Below are positions 26,953 through 37,110 of a stretch of 64,000 bases of DNA, piece by piece (within the stretch, counting starts at the first letter, position 1; every line of letters starts with the position of its first letter). Under the pieces are notes generated by a model, which searched no databases, was not told the origin of the DNA, and worked only from the letters and a program-made list of their open reading frames with translations. A program made the position numbers and the translations under genes. This stretch comes from Fodinibius sediminis. GTDB taxonomy: Bacteria; Bacteroidota; Rhodothermia; Balneolales; Balneolaceae. The stretch spans positions 248,001 to 312,000 of the forward strand of contig NZ_FXTH01000002.1 of the NCBI RefSeq assembly GCF_900182555.1, in the 5' to 3' direction.

Positions 26953-28212
26953 ATGGACAAGAGTACGCAATACAAAATCTTCAACGATCCCATTCATGGA
27001 TTCATCACGGTCCCCAAAGGGGTCATACTGGATCTTATTGACCATCCGTATGTGCAGCGGCTGCGCCGAATCAAGCAGATGGGGCTGGGATACCTGGTCT
27101 TCCCCGCCGCGGAACATTCCCGGTTTTCCCACGCCCTCGGAGCAATGGAGCTGGCCCAGCGTACACTCAACAATCTGCGCGAAAAGGATACCACCATCAG
27201 CCCCGCAGAATATGAGGGCACCCTCATTGCCGTTTTGCTGCACGACATCGGTCACGGCCCGCTCTCCCATACCCTTGAGTTCAACCTGATTGATGACTTC
27301 CATCACGAGATGATGACCCTGGCCATCATGCGGAAACTCAACAGGCAGATGAACGGGGCCCTGGACCTGGCGATCCAGATTTTTACGAACCAGTATGCCA
27401 AAAAACCCTTTCTGAACCAGCTCATCTCTTCACAGCTCGACATCGACCGCCTCGATTACCTCAAGCGCGACAGCGTCTTTACCTCAGTCTACGAAGGATC
27501 GGTCGGCATTGAACGGATTCTTAAGACCATGCGGGTGTACAAGGGCAACATCGTAATTGAAAAGAAGGGCATCTATGCTATTGAAAATTATATTCTGGCG
27601 CGCCGGCTGATGTATATGCAGGTCTACCTGCACAAGACAGTGTTAAGCGCCGATATCCTGCTTCGGAATATTTTCAAAAGAGTGCAGGAGCTTATCCAGG
27701 CCGGAGCATCCCTGTACCAGCCGTCCCCGGCCCTGAAATTTTTTCTCGAAAACCAGCCCGAAGCCACAAAAGGCATTTCACAGCAGGTGCTGGAGCAGTA
27801 TCTTCAGCTGGACGACAATGACGTCTACCAGAGCATTAAGTACTGGCAGCATTCCGATGATCCGATCCTGTCGGATCTCTGCCGGCGCTTCCAATCTCGT
27901 TCTCTTTTCCGTACAACCTTCCTGGACAGCACACCGACCGAAAAACTCAAAAAAAAGGTTCGTCTTAAAACTCAGAAGGTGTTGAAAGAACGCAGCCTAC
28001 CGCATGACGATGCTTCCGCTCAATATTACTATTCATTTGATGAAAGCTACAGCGAGGCCTACCGTTACGAGAATGAGGGCATATGGATTCTGGAGGAAAA
28101 AGATAAGGCTGTGGAATTTTCCAAGGCTGCCGATACCCAGAATATTATTGCCCTGACCCAGCCCGTAGTCAAGCCATATGTAGTTCACATGAAGAGTTTT
28201 GACATCAAATGA
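26953..28212 (+). CDS. HD-domain phosphohydrolase (dNTPase-like, YwfO type)
   Basis: 419 residues. The N-terminus has the family opening KIFNDPIHGFI and VQRLRRIKQMG, then the metal-binding set: His in RFSHALGAMELA, HD at residues 97-98 (LLHDIGHGPLSH), and the distal Asp in SSQLDIDRLDYLKRDS. This set defines the dGTPase/YwfO/SAMHD1-like group, which hydrolyses dNTPs or related nucleotides. The exact substrate is not known. The C-terminal third is helical and less conserved. It probably shares a transcript with the thioesterase. Confidence 0.92.
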   Translation: MDKSTQYKIFNDPIHGFITVPKGVILDLIDHPYVQRLRRIKQMGLGYLVFPAAEHSRFSHALGAMELAQRTLNNLREKDTTISPAEYEGTLIAVLLHDIGHGPLSHTLEFNLIDDFHHEMMTLAIMRKLNRQMNGALDLAIQIFTNQYAKKPFLNQLISSQLDIDRLDYLKRDSVFTSVYEGSVGIERILKTMRVYKGNIVIEKKGIYAIENYILARRLMYMQVYLHKTVLSADILLRNIFKRVQELIQAGASLYQPSPALKFFLENQPEATKGISQQVLEQYLQLDDNDVYQSIKYWQHSDDPILSDLCRRFQSRSLFRTTFLDSTPTEKLKKKVRLKTQKVLKERSLPHDDASAQYYYSFDESYSEAYRYENEGIWILEEKDKAVEFSKAADTQNIIALTQPVVKPYVVHMKSFDIK

Positions 28213-28359
28213 TCGCCCGCAACATTTCTTTGTTCGCGGACTCCCTGCTCCCTATTTTACATGTGTGGATGATATTTTTATTGCTGAATATCAAAATACT
28301 TCAAAATTCCTATAGATTTCAGCCATAAGTTTCCATTCGCAGGATTACAGGATTATGTA

Positions 28360-28391
28360 GAACCTCGACTTTCTGTTGCGATAAGAGGTTC
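28360..28391. repeat. Inverted repeat upstream of the RND operon
   Basis: GAACCTC (28360-28366) and GAGGTTC (28385-28391) are perfect inverted arms with an 18-nt spacer, ending 20 nt before the start codon of the membrane-fusion gene. The spacing suits an operator for a dimeric repressor or a leader hairpin. No T-run follows, so it is not a terminator. Confidence 0.4.
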
Positions 28392-28411
28392 CGTCATCTA
28401 ACATAGGGTAT

Positions 28412-29602
28412 ATGGATTGGAAAAAGACGCTTCTCATCAGTTTTATTATTCTGCTTGCGGGCAGTGCAATTACGGCTCTTATATTCAATACCGAGCCTAC
28501 CGCCTCTCGTTCCGGGGCTACCCAGCAAACCGCAATGCTTGTCAATGTGACGGACGTTGAGCGGGCGACTCACCAGCCCACTATCAGGGCCATGGGTACC
28601 GTTGAACCCGCCCAGGATATCGTGCTGAGTCCCCGCGTCGGCGGTGAGATCACCAGACGCTCTGATGCATTTACCCCGGGTGGATATGTCCAAAAGGGAG
28701 ACGTTCTGCTCCAGATTGACCCCGCCGATTACAAGAATGTGCTTCAGCAGCGCCAAAGTGAACTGCGCCAGGCCCTGGCTGACCTGAATCTTGAGATGGG
28801 ACAACAGAGGGCCGCACAGAAAGAGTATCAATCCTACGGTGACACGCTCAGCGAACAAAATAAACAGCTGGTTCTTCGCAAGCCCCAGCTCGAAAGCGTG
28901 CAGTCGCGGGTTGAATCGGCCCGGGCTGCAGTCCGGCAGGCAGAACTGGCCCTTGAAAGGACCACCATCCGTGCGCCTTTTGATGCCCATATTCTCAGTC
29001 GCAATGTGAATGTCGGCTCTCAGGTCGCCCCTGGCGAAAATCTCGGTCGACTGGTTGGTCTCGACACCTTCTGGATCGAGGCCACCGTTCCGGTGTCGCA
29101 GCTGCGCTGGCTCTCCTTCCCGGATGACAATCGCCCTCAATCAAAGGTCATCATCCGTAACCAATCGGCATGGGGTCCCAACACAACCCGTGAAGGGCAT
29201 TTGTACAAACTTATCGGATCGCTGGAAGGCCAAACCCGCATGGCACGGGTACTCATAGCTGTGCCCGATCCCTACGGTTATCATTCCGACACTCCCGGGG
29301 TCCCCAATTTAATTATTGGCTCCTTTGTAGAAGTCCGTATCAATACCAAACCGCTGCCCGATGTCATCCGGCTTAACCGGGACTATATTCGTGATGAAGA
29401 AACCGTATGGACAATGGAGGAAGGAAAACTGCGAATTAAAGAGGTAGATATCGCTTTTAATGATGCACAGTACGCCTATATAAGCAGCGGCATTGATGAA
29501 GATGATCAAATCGTGACCACCAACCTGAGTACGGTTGCCGACGGAGCGGCGCTCAGGGTCGCAGAATCCGATACCACTTCCACGACCAACACAACCCCAT
29601 GA
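28412..29602 (+). CDS. RND efflux membrane-fusion protein
   Basis: 396 residues, the periplasmic adaptor of a tripartite efflux pump. One N-terminal membrane anchor ([19 protein letters not shown]) is followed by a biotinyl-lipoyl half-motif ([28 protein letters not shown]). Two coiled-coil stretches (about 110-175) run to the second half-motif ([24 protein letters not shown]). Beta-barrel and membrane-proximal domains complete the protein ([12 protein letters not shown], to about 380). Its stop overlaps the permease start as ATGA. No TolC gene is in this operon; the window's TolC gene is 20 kb away beside mlaC. Confidence 0.93.
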   Translation: MDWKKTLLISFIILLAGSAITALIFNTEPTASRSGATQQTAMLVNVTDVERATHQPTIRAMGTVEPAQDIVLSPRVGGEITRRSDAFTPGGYVQKGDVLLQIDPADYKNVLQQRQSELRQALADLNLEMGQQRAAQKEYQSYGDTLSEQNKQLVLRKPQLESVQSRVESARAAVRQAELALERTTIRAPFDAHILSRNVNVGSQVAPGENLGRLVGLDTFWIEATVPVSQLRWLSFPDDNRPQSKVIIRNQSAWGPNTTREGHLYKLIGSLEGQTRMARVLIAVPDPYGYHSDTPGVPNLIIGSFVEVRINTKPLPDVIRLNRDYIRDEETVWTMEEGKLRIKEVDIAFNDAQYAYISSGIDEDDQIVTTNLSTVADGAALRVAESDTTSTTNTTP

Positions 29603-32600
29603 GCAATTCTGATTCACATAAGGAATCCGGCACTGCCACTACCGGACCTATTGCCTATATGGCCCGCAATCCCATCGCTGCCAACCTGTTGATGATCATT
29701 CTTCTGGGCGGGGGGATATGGACCATGTTCAACATCCAGAAGGAAGTGTTTCCGGAATACCAGCTTGATATCGTTGAAGTTAGTGTGGTATATCCGGGAG
29801 CAGCTCCCGCGGAGGTGGAACAGGGGATCCTGCGTCCGGTGGAAGAAGCCATTCGGGGCGTACAGGGGATCAAGGAAGTCACCTCCACGGCCGATGAGGG
29901 CTCCGGGGAAATCATGATTGAGCTGGTTGCCGGCACCGACCGAATGCAGACCTTCCAGGATATTGACCAGGCTGTCAACCGCATCCGTACCTTCCCGGAC
30001 GACATCGAGGAACCCGAGGTACGCCTGCAGTCGAATCAGCGCGAAGTCATGGTCATCGGGCTCTATGGTGATTCAGACATCTGGACACTTCGCAAACTGG
30101 CGGAAAACATCCGCGACCAGCTGCTAAACAGCGAGGAGATCACCCAGGTCGAAATAGGCAATGTGCCTGATTATGTTACCCATGTGGAAATTCCGCGAAA
30201 TACGCTGAGAAAATACCATCTTACGCTGGGACAGGTTGCCGACCTCCTTGCCCGCTCAAGCGAGGATATTCCAGCTGGTGCCATAGAAACCAATGCCGGG
30301 GAGATCCTCCTTCGGATGCAGGAACGCAAACAATGGGCGGAGGAATTCGAAAATATTGCCATTATCCCCTCTGATGACGGAAGTGCCGTCACCCTGGGAG
30401 ATATCAGCGAAATCACCGATGGCTTCGAAGAGACAGGATTTCACGGTGAATTCAACCGGCAGCCCACTGTTGACCTTCAGATCTATCGCATTGGCAACCA
30501 GTCTCCCCTGGCTATAGCCTCCAGTGTCCAGACCATCCTTGAAGAGGCCGAGCAGAACTTCCCCCCCGGAATTCAATACCGCATTGACAGCAGTACGGCA
30601 GATGACTACCGGGAACGGCTGGGACTGCTGGCTGAGAACGGGGTGCTTGCCGTCCTCATTGTCATTTTTATCCTCGCCCTGTTTCTGGAATACCGGCTGG
30701 CCTTCTGGGTAATGATGGGAATGACCATCTCTTTTGTAGGGGGCATTCTCTTTCTCCCGGTTTTCGGGCTGAGCATCAATATGATTTCGCTGTTTGGGTT
30801 CCTGGTGGTTCTCGGCATTGTGGTTGACGATGCCATCGTCGTCGGAGAGAATGTTTACGAATATCGCCAGCAGGGTATGAGCTTCATTGAAGCAGCTATT
30901 GCTGGAACAAAAGATATCAGCCGGCCGGTGATCTTCAGCATCCTGACCAATATCATCGCCTTTATACCTCTCCTGTTTATTCCCGGGACAACAGGCAAAT
31001 ACTGGTGGCCCCTCCCTGCCGTGGTGATCATCGTCCTGGCGGTATCACTGCTGGAAGCCCTGTTGATCCTCCCGGCACACCTGGGACACAGTTCAGAAAA
31101 AGAATGCTCCTTCCGTATCGGCAAGCACCTGCACCGGTGGCAGCGCGCCTTTGGCCGGCAGTTCAATCGATTTGTAGACCGCTATTACCGCCGTTTTCTC
31201 GAACGCTCTCTCCGCTACCGCTATATTACCCTAAGTTCGGCCATCGCTCTGCTCGTGGTTGTGGGCGGCTACGGCTACAGCGACCATATGGGCATGGTCA
31301 TGATGCCGGAAGTCTCGGCCGACGAAATAGAAGCCGGAGTGTCACTCCCGGTGGGCACAACCCCTGACCAGGCCGCCAGGGTGGCCAATGAAATAACCAA
31401 CTCCACCCACCGAATGTTTGAGGAGCATGAACTGTTTCGTGTGGCTGAAGGGATCAAAACCAATGTGCGGGGGCAAAGCTTTATAGACGTAGAAATTGTG
31501 ATGAAGCCCCCCAATGAACGCGACATGACTGCCCAGGATGTCATTGAACTGTGGCGCAACGAAATCGGAGACCTCGAAGGCATCGATCAAATCACTTTCG
31601 AAGCTGAACGGGGACCGGCCGGTTACCAGCAGGATATCAGTGTTGATTTAAGTCACTCAGATATTAATGTGCTGGAAAAAGCCAGCCAGGCATTTTTAGA
31701 ACGGGTGGAGTCATTTGATGCCACCCAGGACGTGAATGACAACTACAACCGCGGCAAGACCCAGTTTGATTTCAAGCTGCTGCCGGAAGGTCGAAAACTC
31801 GGGCTCACCGCTTCCGATGTGGGAGAACAAATCCGAAATGCATTCTACGGGGCTCTTGCCATGCGCCAGCTGCGCGGGACCAACGAGATTGAAGTCCGCG
31901 TTAAACTCCCCAAAGAACAACGCAAGGACATTTACCACCTGGAGGACCTGGTCATTCAGACCCCCTCCGGTACTGAAGTACCCCTGATGGACGTAGTTTC
32001 CATTGAAGAGGGAGAAGCATTTACAACAATCAACCGCCGCGACGGCCGACGTGTTGTTACAGTAGGTATGGATGCGGAGCCGGCCAATGCAGTCACGCGG
32101 GTACTTGAATCTATTCAGCAGGACGTACTTCCCCAGCTTCGGGTTGACTTTCCGGGCGTAACCTGGAGTTTCGAGGGCAGCCAGGCCGAGATGCGGGAGT
32201 CCACCCAGTCGCTCTGGGGCGGCTTCTTCATGGCAATGCTGGTTATCTATGCCCTGCTGGCCATCGCCTTCGGAAGCTACGTACAGCCCCTCATTGTAAT
32301 GGGCGCCATTCCTTTTGGCATCGTCGGTGCGGTGATTGGACATATCTTGCTGGGCTATGACCTCTCTCTGGTGAGCCTAATGGGGGTTATAGCCCTCTCG
32401 GGCGTGGTGCTGAATGATTCGCTGATAATGATCGACTATGCCAATAAAAAAAGAGCCGACCATTCCGCCTTTGAAGCTGTTCACGAGGCCGGCCTGCGTC
32501 GCTTTCGTCCCATTATGCTGACCACGCTGACCACCTTCGGGGGACTTACGCCCATCATTCTGGAAACCTCGCGGCAGGCCTATCACCTCATCCCCATGGC

Positions 32601-32718
32601 CATATCTCTCGGTTTTGGCATTGTGTTTGCAACATCCATTATCCTGGTTATCGTCCCCTGTCTCTATTTAATCCTGGAGGATATCCTTGCGGCCTTAAAG
32701 CCGGCTGATCGCACCTGA
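29599..32718 (+). CDS. RND efflux permease (AcrB/HAE1 type)
   Basis: 1039 residues, the inner-membrane proton-driven pump. The twelve-helix, two-lobe layout is visible: a first helix near residue 30 ([17 protein letters not shown]), a porter domain with [12 protein letters not shown], then the helix block [16 protein letters not shown] onward. The proton-relay pair Asp-Asp is intact in [15 protein letters not shown] near residue 409. The second lobe repeats the pattern ([54 protein letters not shown]). The substrate cannot be predicted. It is coupled to the membrane-fusion gene by a four-base overlap. A convergent folA gene follows. Confidence 0.95.
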   Translation: MSNSDSHKESGTATTGPIAYMARNPIAANLLMIILLGGGIWTMFNIQKEVFPEYQLDIVEVSVVYPGAAPAEVEQGILRPVEEAIRGVQGIKEVTSTADEGSGEIMIELVAGTDRMQTFQDIDQAVNRIRTFPDDIEEPEVRLQSNQREVMVIGLYGDSDIWTLRKLAENIRDQLLNSEEITQVEIGNVPDYVTHVEIPRNTLRKYHLTLGQVADLLARSSEDIPAGAIETNAGEILLRMQERKQWAEEFENIAIIPSDDGSAVTLGDISEITDGFEETGFHGEFNRQPTVDLQIYRIGNQSPLAIASSVQTILEEAEQNFPPGIQYRIDSSTADDYRERLGLLAENGVLAVLIVIFILALFLEYRLAFWVMMGMTISFVGGILFLPVFGLSINMISLFGFLVVLGIVVDDAIVVGENVYEYRQQGMSFIEAAIAGTKDISRPVIFSILTNIIAFIPLLFIPGTTGKYWWPLPAVVIIVLAVSLLEALLILPAHLGHSSEKECSFRIGKHLHRWQRAFGRQFNRFVDRYYRRFLERSLRYRYITLSSAIALLVVVGGYGYSDHMGMVMMPEVSADEIEAGVSLPVGTTPDQAARVANEITNSTHRMFEEHELFRVAEGIKTNVRGQSFIDVEIVMKPPNERDMTAQDVIELWRNEIGDLEGIDQITFEAERGPAGYQQDISVDLSHSDINVLEKASQAFLERVESFDATQDVNDNYNRGKTQFDFKLLPEGRKLGLTASDVGEQIRNAFYGALAMRQLRGTNEIEVRVKLPKEQRKDIYHLEDLVIQTPSGTEVPLMDVVSIEEGEAFTTINRRDGRRVVTVGMDAEPANAVTRVLESIQQDVLPQLRVDFPGVTWSFEGSQAEMRESTQSLWGGFFMAMLVIYALLAIAFGSYVQPLIVMGAIPFGIVGAVIGHILLGYDLSLVSLMGVIALSGVVLNDSLIMIDYANKKRADHSAFEAVHEAGLRRFRPIMLTTLTTFGGLTPIILETSRQAYHLIPMAISLGFGIVFATSIILVIVPCLYLILEDILAALKPADRT

Positions 32719-32737
32719 CATATGGAAAAAGGTCTCG

Positions 32738-32758
32738 TTCCCAACAAGGAATTGGGAA
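32738..32758. terminator. Weak hairpin between convergent genes
   Basis: TTCCCAA and TTGGGAA arms with a 7-nt loop in the 71-base gap between the RND permease and folA. There is no T-run, so if it terminates transcription it does so poorly or with help from Rho. Confidence 0.25.
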
Positions 32759-32789
32759 TCCGGGAAACAAAAAGGTACGGACAGGCAAG

Positions 32790-33269
32790 CTAATTATGAG
32801 CCATGCGCTCATAGACCACGAAACTGAGCTCGGGATGGTCGTCCCTTTTGATTTCTTTCCATACTGACCCTATATCCTGGCGGTATTCGGGGAAAAAGGT
32901 ATCCCCCTGGTACGACTGGTGTATTTCTGTAACAAAAAGCTTGTCAATTTTGTCGAAGAGCTGTCGGTAGATCTGGGCCCCTCCAATCACAAACACCAGC
33001 TCCTCATTGGCCACATAGGCCAGGGCCTGCTCGATGGAAGAAAAGGTGGGAACCTGATCATAGCTCTTTGACCGGCTGAGCACGATATTCTCACGCCCAG
33101 GCAGCGGCTTTTCATTCAGTTCTTCAAAGACCACCCGGCCCATGATGATGGGATGTCCCATGGTGATTTTTTTGAAATACTTTAGATCTTCAGAATAGTG
33201 CCAGGGCAGCCCGCCCTTGCTTCCGATAACCAACCGGGGATCATGTGCGACAATTGCGGCAAGTGTCAT
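32790..33269 (-). CDS. folA: Dihydrofolate reductase
   Basis: 159 residues, the standard size. It regenerates tetrahydrofolate with NADPH after thymidylate synthesis. Features include the N-terminal strand TLAAIVAHDPRLVIG, the Met20-loop substrate Asp/Glu region GGLPWHYSEDLKYFKK, MGRVVFEEL for the adenosine phosphate, NIVLSRS, and VIGGAQIYRQLF for the NADPH diphosphate. The C-terminus has EIHQSYQGDTFFP. It overlaps the end of thyA by four nt (ATGA), the classic thyA-folA pairing. Confidence 0.96.
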   Translation of the reverse strand: MTLAAIVAHDPRLVIGSKGGLPWHYSEDLKYFKKITMGHPIIMGRVVFEELNEKPLPGRENIVLSRSKSYDQVPTFSSIEQALAYVANEELVFVIGGAQIYRQLFDKIDKLFVTEIHQSYQGDTFFPEYRQDIGSVWKEIKRDDHPELSFVVYERMAHN

Positions 33270-34114
33270 ACGGCTACTTCAAACTTTATGGATGGATGCG
33301 GTTCATATCCCTCGAGGGTAAAATCCTCGAATTCCAGCTCATCAATGGGCTTGTCGGCAATGTGAAGCTCAGGCAGCGGACGCGGCTCACGGTTCAGCTG
33401 CTGCTTCAGCCCCTCTACATGGTTCTCATAAATATGAGCATCCACGATGGTGTGGGCAAAAGTTCCATACTCCAGGCCCACTTCGTTGGCAATGGCCATG
33501 GTCAGGGCCGAGTAGCAGGCCAGGTTAAAGGGAATACCGAGCGCGATATCTCCGGATCGCTGTGTCAGATGACAGTTCAGTTTTCCATTGGATACATTAA
33601 AAATATACATCAGGTGGCAAGGCGGAAGCGCCATCTGCTTCAGCAGTCCGGGATGCCATGCACTTACCACGATGCGCCGGCTGTTTGGATTCTCTTTCAA
33701 CATATCAATTGCCCGCTGCACCTGGTCAAACTCTTTTTTTATCCAGACGGTTTTGCTGATGTGAGAGGCATCCCCCTCAAAGCCGATTTCCTCTTCATCA
33801 TAGTAAGGGAAGCGACGCCACAACACGGGATAGATGGGCCCCACATGGCCGTCTTCGTCGGCCCATGCGTCCCAGATATGGCAGTCATTTTCATCTCTCA
33901 GCCAGCGGATGTGGTCTTCTCCCCGCAGATACCAGAGCAATTCCAAAATTACAGATCGGAAAAACACTTTTTTTGTCGTCAGCAGCGGGAATCCCTCCGC
34001 GAGGTCCACTTTATAAAATTCTGAAAAATTGGATATGGTGTCTGTGCCGGTTCGGTTCGACTTTCTGACCCCGTTATCCAATACGCTCTCAACCAAGTCC
34101 AGATACTGTTTCAT
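33266..34114 (-). CDS. thyA: Thymidylate synthase (ThyA)
   Basis: Converts dUMP to dTMP with methylenetetrahydrofolate. 282 residues, slightly longer than the 264 of E. coli; the extra residues are in the acidic stretch after RRFPYYDEEEIGFE (about 100-120), a common type of insert. The catalytic Cys is at residue 166 in LPPCHLMY. Other conserved parts are NRTGTDTIS, TTKKVFFRSVILELLWYLRG, HPGLLKQM, QRSGDIALGIPFN, and DAHIYENHVEG. The gene is 33 nt downstream of mgtE, so mgtE-thyA-folA may be one transcript. Confidence 0.97.
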   Translation of the reverse strand: MKQYLDLVESVLDNGVRKSNRTGTDTISNFSEFYKVDLAEGFPLLTTKKVFFRSVILELLWYLRGEDHIRWLRDENDCHIWDAWADEDGHVGPIYPVLWRRFPYYDEEEIGFEGDASHISKTVWIKKEFDQVQRAIDMLKENPNSRRIVVSAWHPGLLKQMALPPCHLMYIFNVSNGKLNCHLTQRSGDIALGIPFNLACYSALTMAIANEVGLEYGTFAHTIVDAHIYENHVEGLKQQLNREPRPLPELHIADKPIDELEFEDFTLEGYEPHPSIKFEVAV

Positions 34115-34147
34115 GAGTTTCGCTCTTTTATACCATGTTGTAATTAA

Positions 34148-35530
34148 CTAAAGAATAATACCTTCGAGCAGCGCAATAGCAATAGAGAAATAGATAATAA
34201 TTCCAGTTACATCGCTCAATGTCGATACAAAAGGAGCCGAGGTCACCGCTGGATCCAATCCCATTTTGGAAAGTACAAATGGCAGCATGGAGCCGCTCAT
34301 ATTACCCCACAAGACAACGCCTATCAAACTCAGACCAACCACCACTGCGCTGAGAGTCAGCTCCTGTGTTAAAGCGCCATTAACCAGAAAGCCCCAGCTA
34401 ATAATAACCAAAAAACCGATAACCGCCATAATCCCCCCGAGCATCAACCCGGAGAGCAGTTCCCGGCCGAGCACTTTCTTCCACTCATTCATGTCAATGT
34501 CGTCGGTAGAAAGAGCACGTATGATAAGTGTAGCCGCCTGGGTGCCCGAATTTCCGCCGCTGGAGATAATCATCGGTATAAATAGCGACAAAAACACCGC
34601 ATTGGCTATAACACTTTCATAGGCCCCAAGAGCAGTTGTAGTAAACAACTGGCCAACAAATAAAAAGGCCAGCCACCCAATGCGTTTTTTTACCATTTCA
34701 AAGACCGTAGTTTGCGAGTAGTAGTCGTCGAGTACGTCCATCCCCGCCATGAGCTGCATATCCTCGGTGGTCTCTTCCTCTGCGACGTCAATGATGTCAT
34801 CCACTGTAACGATCCCTACCAGAATACCGTCAGAATCAACCACCGGCATCGCTACCCGGTCGTATTTACTGAGCATCTTTACCGCATCTTCCTGGTCGTC
34901 AAAAGCACTCAGGGCTTCAAAGCTTTCGTCCATCAGTGACGAAATGGGCGCCTCCGGATCAGCCAGGATCAGCTGATTCAGCCGCAAATCATCGATGAGG
35001 TGCTCGTTATCATCGACGACATAGATGACGTTCACGGTTTCAGCGCTCTGTCCAAACCTGCGGATATGATCCATCCCCTTCTGAATGCTCCAGTCTTTTC
35101 GCACCTTCACATAACGGGGTGTCATCAGACGACCCACACTCTCTTCGGGATAGCCCAGGAGTTTCTGCACCTGCTTCCGGTCGGAAACATTCATGGAATT
35201 CATGACCCGCTGGGTCAGATTACCGGGCAGCTCTTCCATCAGTGCCACACGCTCATCGGGCTCAAGGTTAGACATCACTTCGCTGAGCTGCTGGGCTGTA
35301 AACATGCCCAACAACTCCATGCCTTTCCCCGAACTCAGATAGATAAACACATCGGCCGCTTTCTGCTTTTTGAGCAGCCGGAAGATGACAATGGCTACCT
35401 CGGCATCCAGTTCTTCCAGAAGTTTGGCTACATCGACCGCGGGAACATCATTGAGAATATCCTTAAGTGCCACCCAATCCTTGGCCTCAATAAGTTCGTC
35501 AAATTCCGGTTTTAGTAGATCAACGATCAT
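34148..35530 (-). CDS. mgtE: Magnesium transporter MgtE
   Basis: 460 residues. It is a homodimeric Mg2+ channel with cytosolic N domain and two CBS domains that gate it by sensing Mg2+. The helical superhelical N domain (about 1-125) has MELLGMFTAQQLSEVM and MEELPGNLTQRVM. The CBS pair (about 130-255) includes GRLMTPRYVKVRKDW and VDDIIDVAEEE. Five transmembrane helices follow (WLAFLFVGQLFTTTAL; NAVFLSLFIPMIISSGGNSG, with the pore-lining region; GIMAVIGFLVIISWG; then two more). The selectivity motif region SSGGNSGTQAATL is intact. No Mg2+ riboswitch is apparent in the 230-base gap upstream. Confidence 0.95.
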   Translation of the reverse strand: MIVDLLKPEFDELIEAKDWVALKDILNDVPAVDVAKLLEELDAEVAIVIFRLLKKQKAADVFIYLSSGKGMELLGMFTAQQLSEVMSNLEPDERVALMEELPGNLTQRVMNSMNVSDRKQVQKLLGYPEESVGRLMTPRYVKVRKDWSIQKGMDHIRRFGQSAETVNVIYVVDDNEHLIDDLRLNQLILADPEAPISSLMDESFEALSAFDDQEDAVKMLSKYDRVAMPVVDSDGILVGIVTVDDIIDVAEEETTEDMQLMAGMDVLDDYYSQTTVFEMVKKRIGWLAFLFVGQLFTTTALGAYESVIANAVFLSLFIPMIISSGGNSGTQAATLIIRALSTDDIDMNEWKKVLGRELLSGLMLGGIMAVIGFLVIISWGFLVNGALTQELTLSAVVVGLSLIGVVLWGNMSGSMLPFVLSKMGLDPAVTSAPFVSTLSDVTGIIIYFSIAIALLEGIIL

Positions 35531-35704
35531 GGAATACGTGGCTCGGTTGGTAATTCCTGTTGGAGGGATATGCGTCTAAGAATCGCACTAATTACGTAAA
35601 AAAACAAGCGTTCATTGAACTTCAGGGGAATGATCTGTTTCCCTTTTCCACTTGTTCCGTAGTAGGCCGGCCACCTACCAAATTTCACTGACTATTGTTG
35701 CGAT

Positions 35705-35714
35705 TGTGATCACA
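35705..35714. promoter_or_regulatory. Palindrome upstream of trkA
   Basis: TGTGATCACA is a perfect 10-bp palindrome lying 46 nt before the trkA start, in a 230-base divergent region shared with mgtE. Its half-sites look like those of a CRP/FNR-type operator (TGTGA, TCACA), but without the usual 6-bp spacer, so that assignment is doubtful. A weaker repeat, GTAGG-N7-CCTAC, sits further upstream. Confidence 0.3.
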
Positions 35715-35760
35715 CTTTTCGACTTTTAGCGTACTTCTTAATAAAGCTGGAGTTCATACT

Positions 35761-37110
35761 TTGAAAATAATAATTATTGGAGCCGGTGAGATTGGATACG
35801 ATCTGGCCAGTGTGCTATCTCAGGAGCAGCATGATGTCATTGTGCTTGACCGCGATAAAGATGCCCTTAAGAAGGTAGCCGACAATCTTGACGTTCTATA
35901 TTTTGAAGGCAATGCAACCTCGGCCAAGGATCTGGTGGACGCCGGCGTAAAGGATGCCGATATTCTTATTGCCGTGACCAGCATTGACGAGGTGAACATG
36001 ATCGCCTCCATGATGAGCAAGCGCCTGGGAGCTGAAATGGTTATTGCCCGCATTCGCAGCGACGAACTTTCCCGTCCCAATGCACCGTTAAAATCCACTG
36101 ATCTGGGCATCGATGTTCTCATCCATCCTGAGCAGAGTGCCGCCATGGAAATTGTACGGCTTATTAAACGGGCCTCGGCCAGCGATCTGGTCAACCTTGC
36201 CGATGGCCAAATGCAGATGATTGGACTGCGTATTGGCAAGGAATCGCCCCTCGTTGGTAAGAACCTGTTGGAATATACCGAACAATTTCCGGATGTGACC
36301 TTCCGGGTTGTTGCCATATCCCGCAAGGGAATGACCATTATTCCAAGCGGTTCGGTCCGCATACAGGCCTACGACCAGCTCTTCCTGATAGCCAAAACGG
36401 ACTCCATCCCGGAAGTCATAAAAACCACCGGCAAACCCGATGTTGAAATTAACCGCATCATGATTGCCGGCGGGACGCCCATTGGAGCCATGATTGCCCG
36501 GATACTCTGCCAAGAGGAAAAAAACTGGAATATCAAGCTTATTGAACCCGATCATGACACGGCTGTCGAGCTGGCCCAGGAACTCAAGGGGGTGCTGGTG
36601 CTGAACGGAAATCCCACCGATCCGGACCTTCTGGCTACCGAGGGCATCACTGACACCGACGCTTTTATTTCAGTGACCGAAGATGAGGAGTCGAATATTA
36701 TCTCCTGCCTTATGGCCAAGCACCTGGAAGTCCAGAAAACCGTGGCCCTCGTTTCAAAAGCCGATTATATACCACTCAGTCAAACAATCGGACTGGATGC
36801 GGCTATCAATAAGAAGTCAGCCGCTTCCAATGAAATCCACCGGCACGTACGCGGCGGGCGTGTTATCTCGGTGAAAGCCCTTCAGGGCATCAAAGCTGAA
36901 GTTATTGAATTACAGGCGGCTCCCCGGTCCAAGGTTGTCCGGAAACCTATTCATAAAGTTCGTTTTCCAGAAGGCTGCGTGGTTGGTGGCATCTTAAGCA
37001 ACGGATCAACGACGATTGCAACCGGTCAGTCGCAAATACAGCCCAATGACCGTGTCATCATTTTCTGTCTCCCCGAAGCTGTTGATAAGGTAACTTCACT
37101 TTTCAAATAA
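35761..37110 (+). CDS. trkA: Trk potassium uptake regulator TrkA
   Basis: 449 residues, a cytosolic tandem RCK protein that gates TrkH. The first Rossmann fold opens with MKIIIIGAGEIGYDLA and has IVLDRDKDAL; the second begins with RIMIAGGTPIGAMIARIL near residue 233. A TrkA_C domain follows each. The start is TTG at 35761, with CTGGAG eight nt upstream. This start gives the exact family N-terminus, and no ATG lies nearby. Its stop codon shares one base with the trkH ATG (TAATG), so the two are coupled. Confidence 0.94.
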   Translation: MKIIIIGAGEIGYDLASVLSQEQHDVIVLDRDKDALKKVADNLDVLYFEGNATSAKDLVDAGVKDADILIAVTSIDEVNMIASMMSKRLGAEMVIARIRSDELSRPNAPLKSTDLGIDVLIHPEQSAAMEIVRLIKRASASDLVNLADGQMQMIGLRIGKESPLVGKNLLEYTEQFPDVTFRVVAISRKGMTIIPSGSVRIQAYDQLFLIAKTDSIPEVIKTTGKPDVEINRIMIAGGTPIGAMIARILCQEEKNWNIKLIEPDHDTAVELAQELKGVLVLNGNPTDPDLLATEGITDTDAFISVTEDEESNIISCLMAKHLEVQKTVALVSKADYIPLSQTIGLDAAINKKSAASNEIHRHVRGGRVISVKALQGIKAEVIELQAAPRSKVVRKPIHKVRFPEGCVVGGILSNGSTTIATGQSQIQPNDRVIIFCLPEAVDKVTSLFK

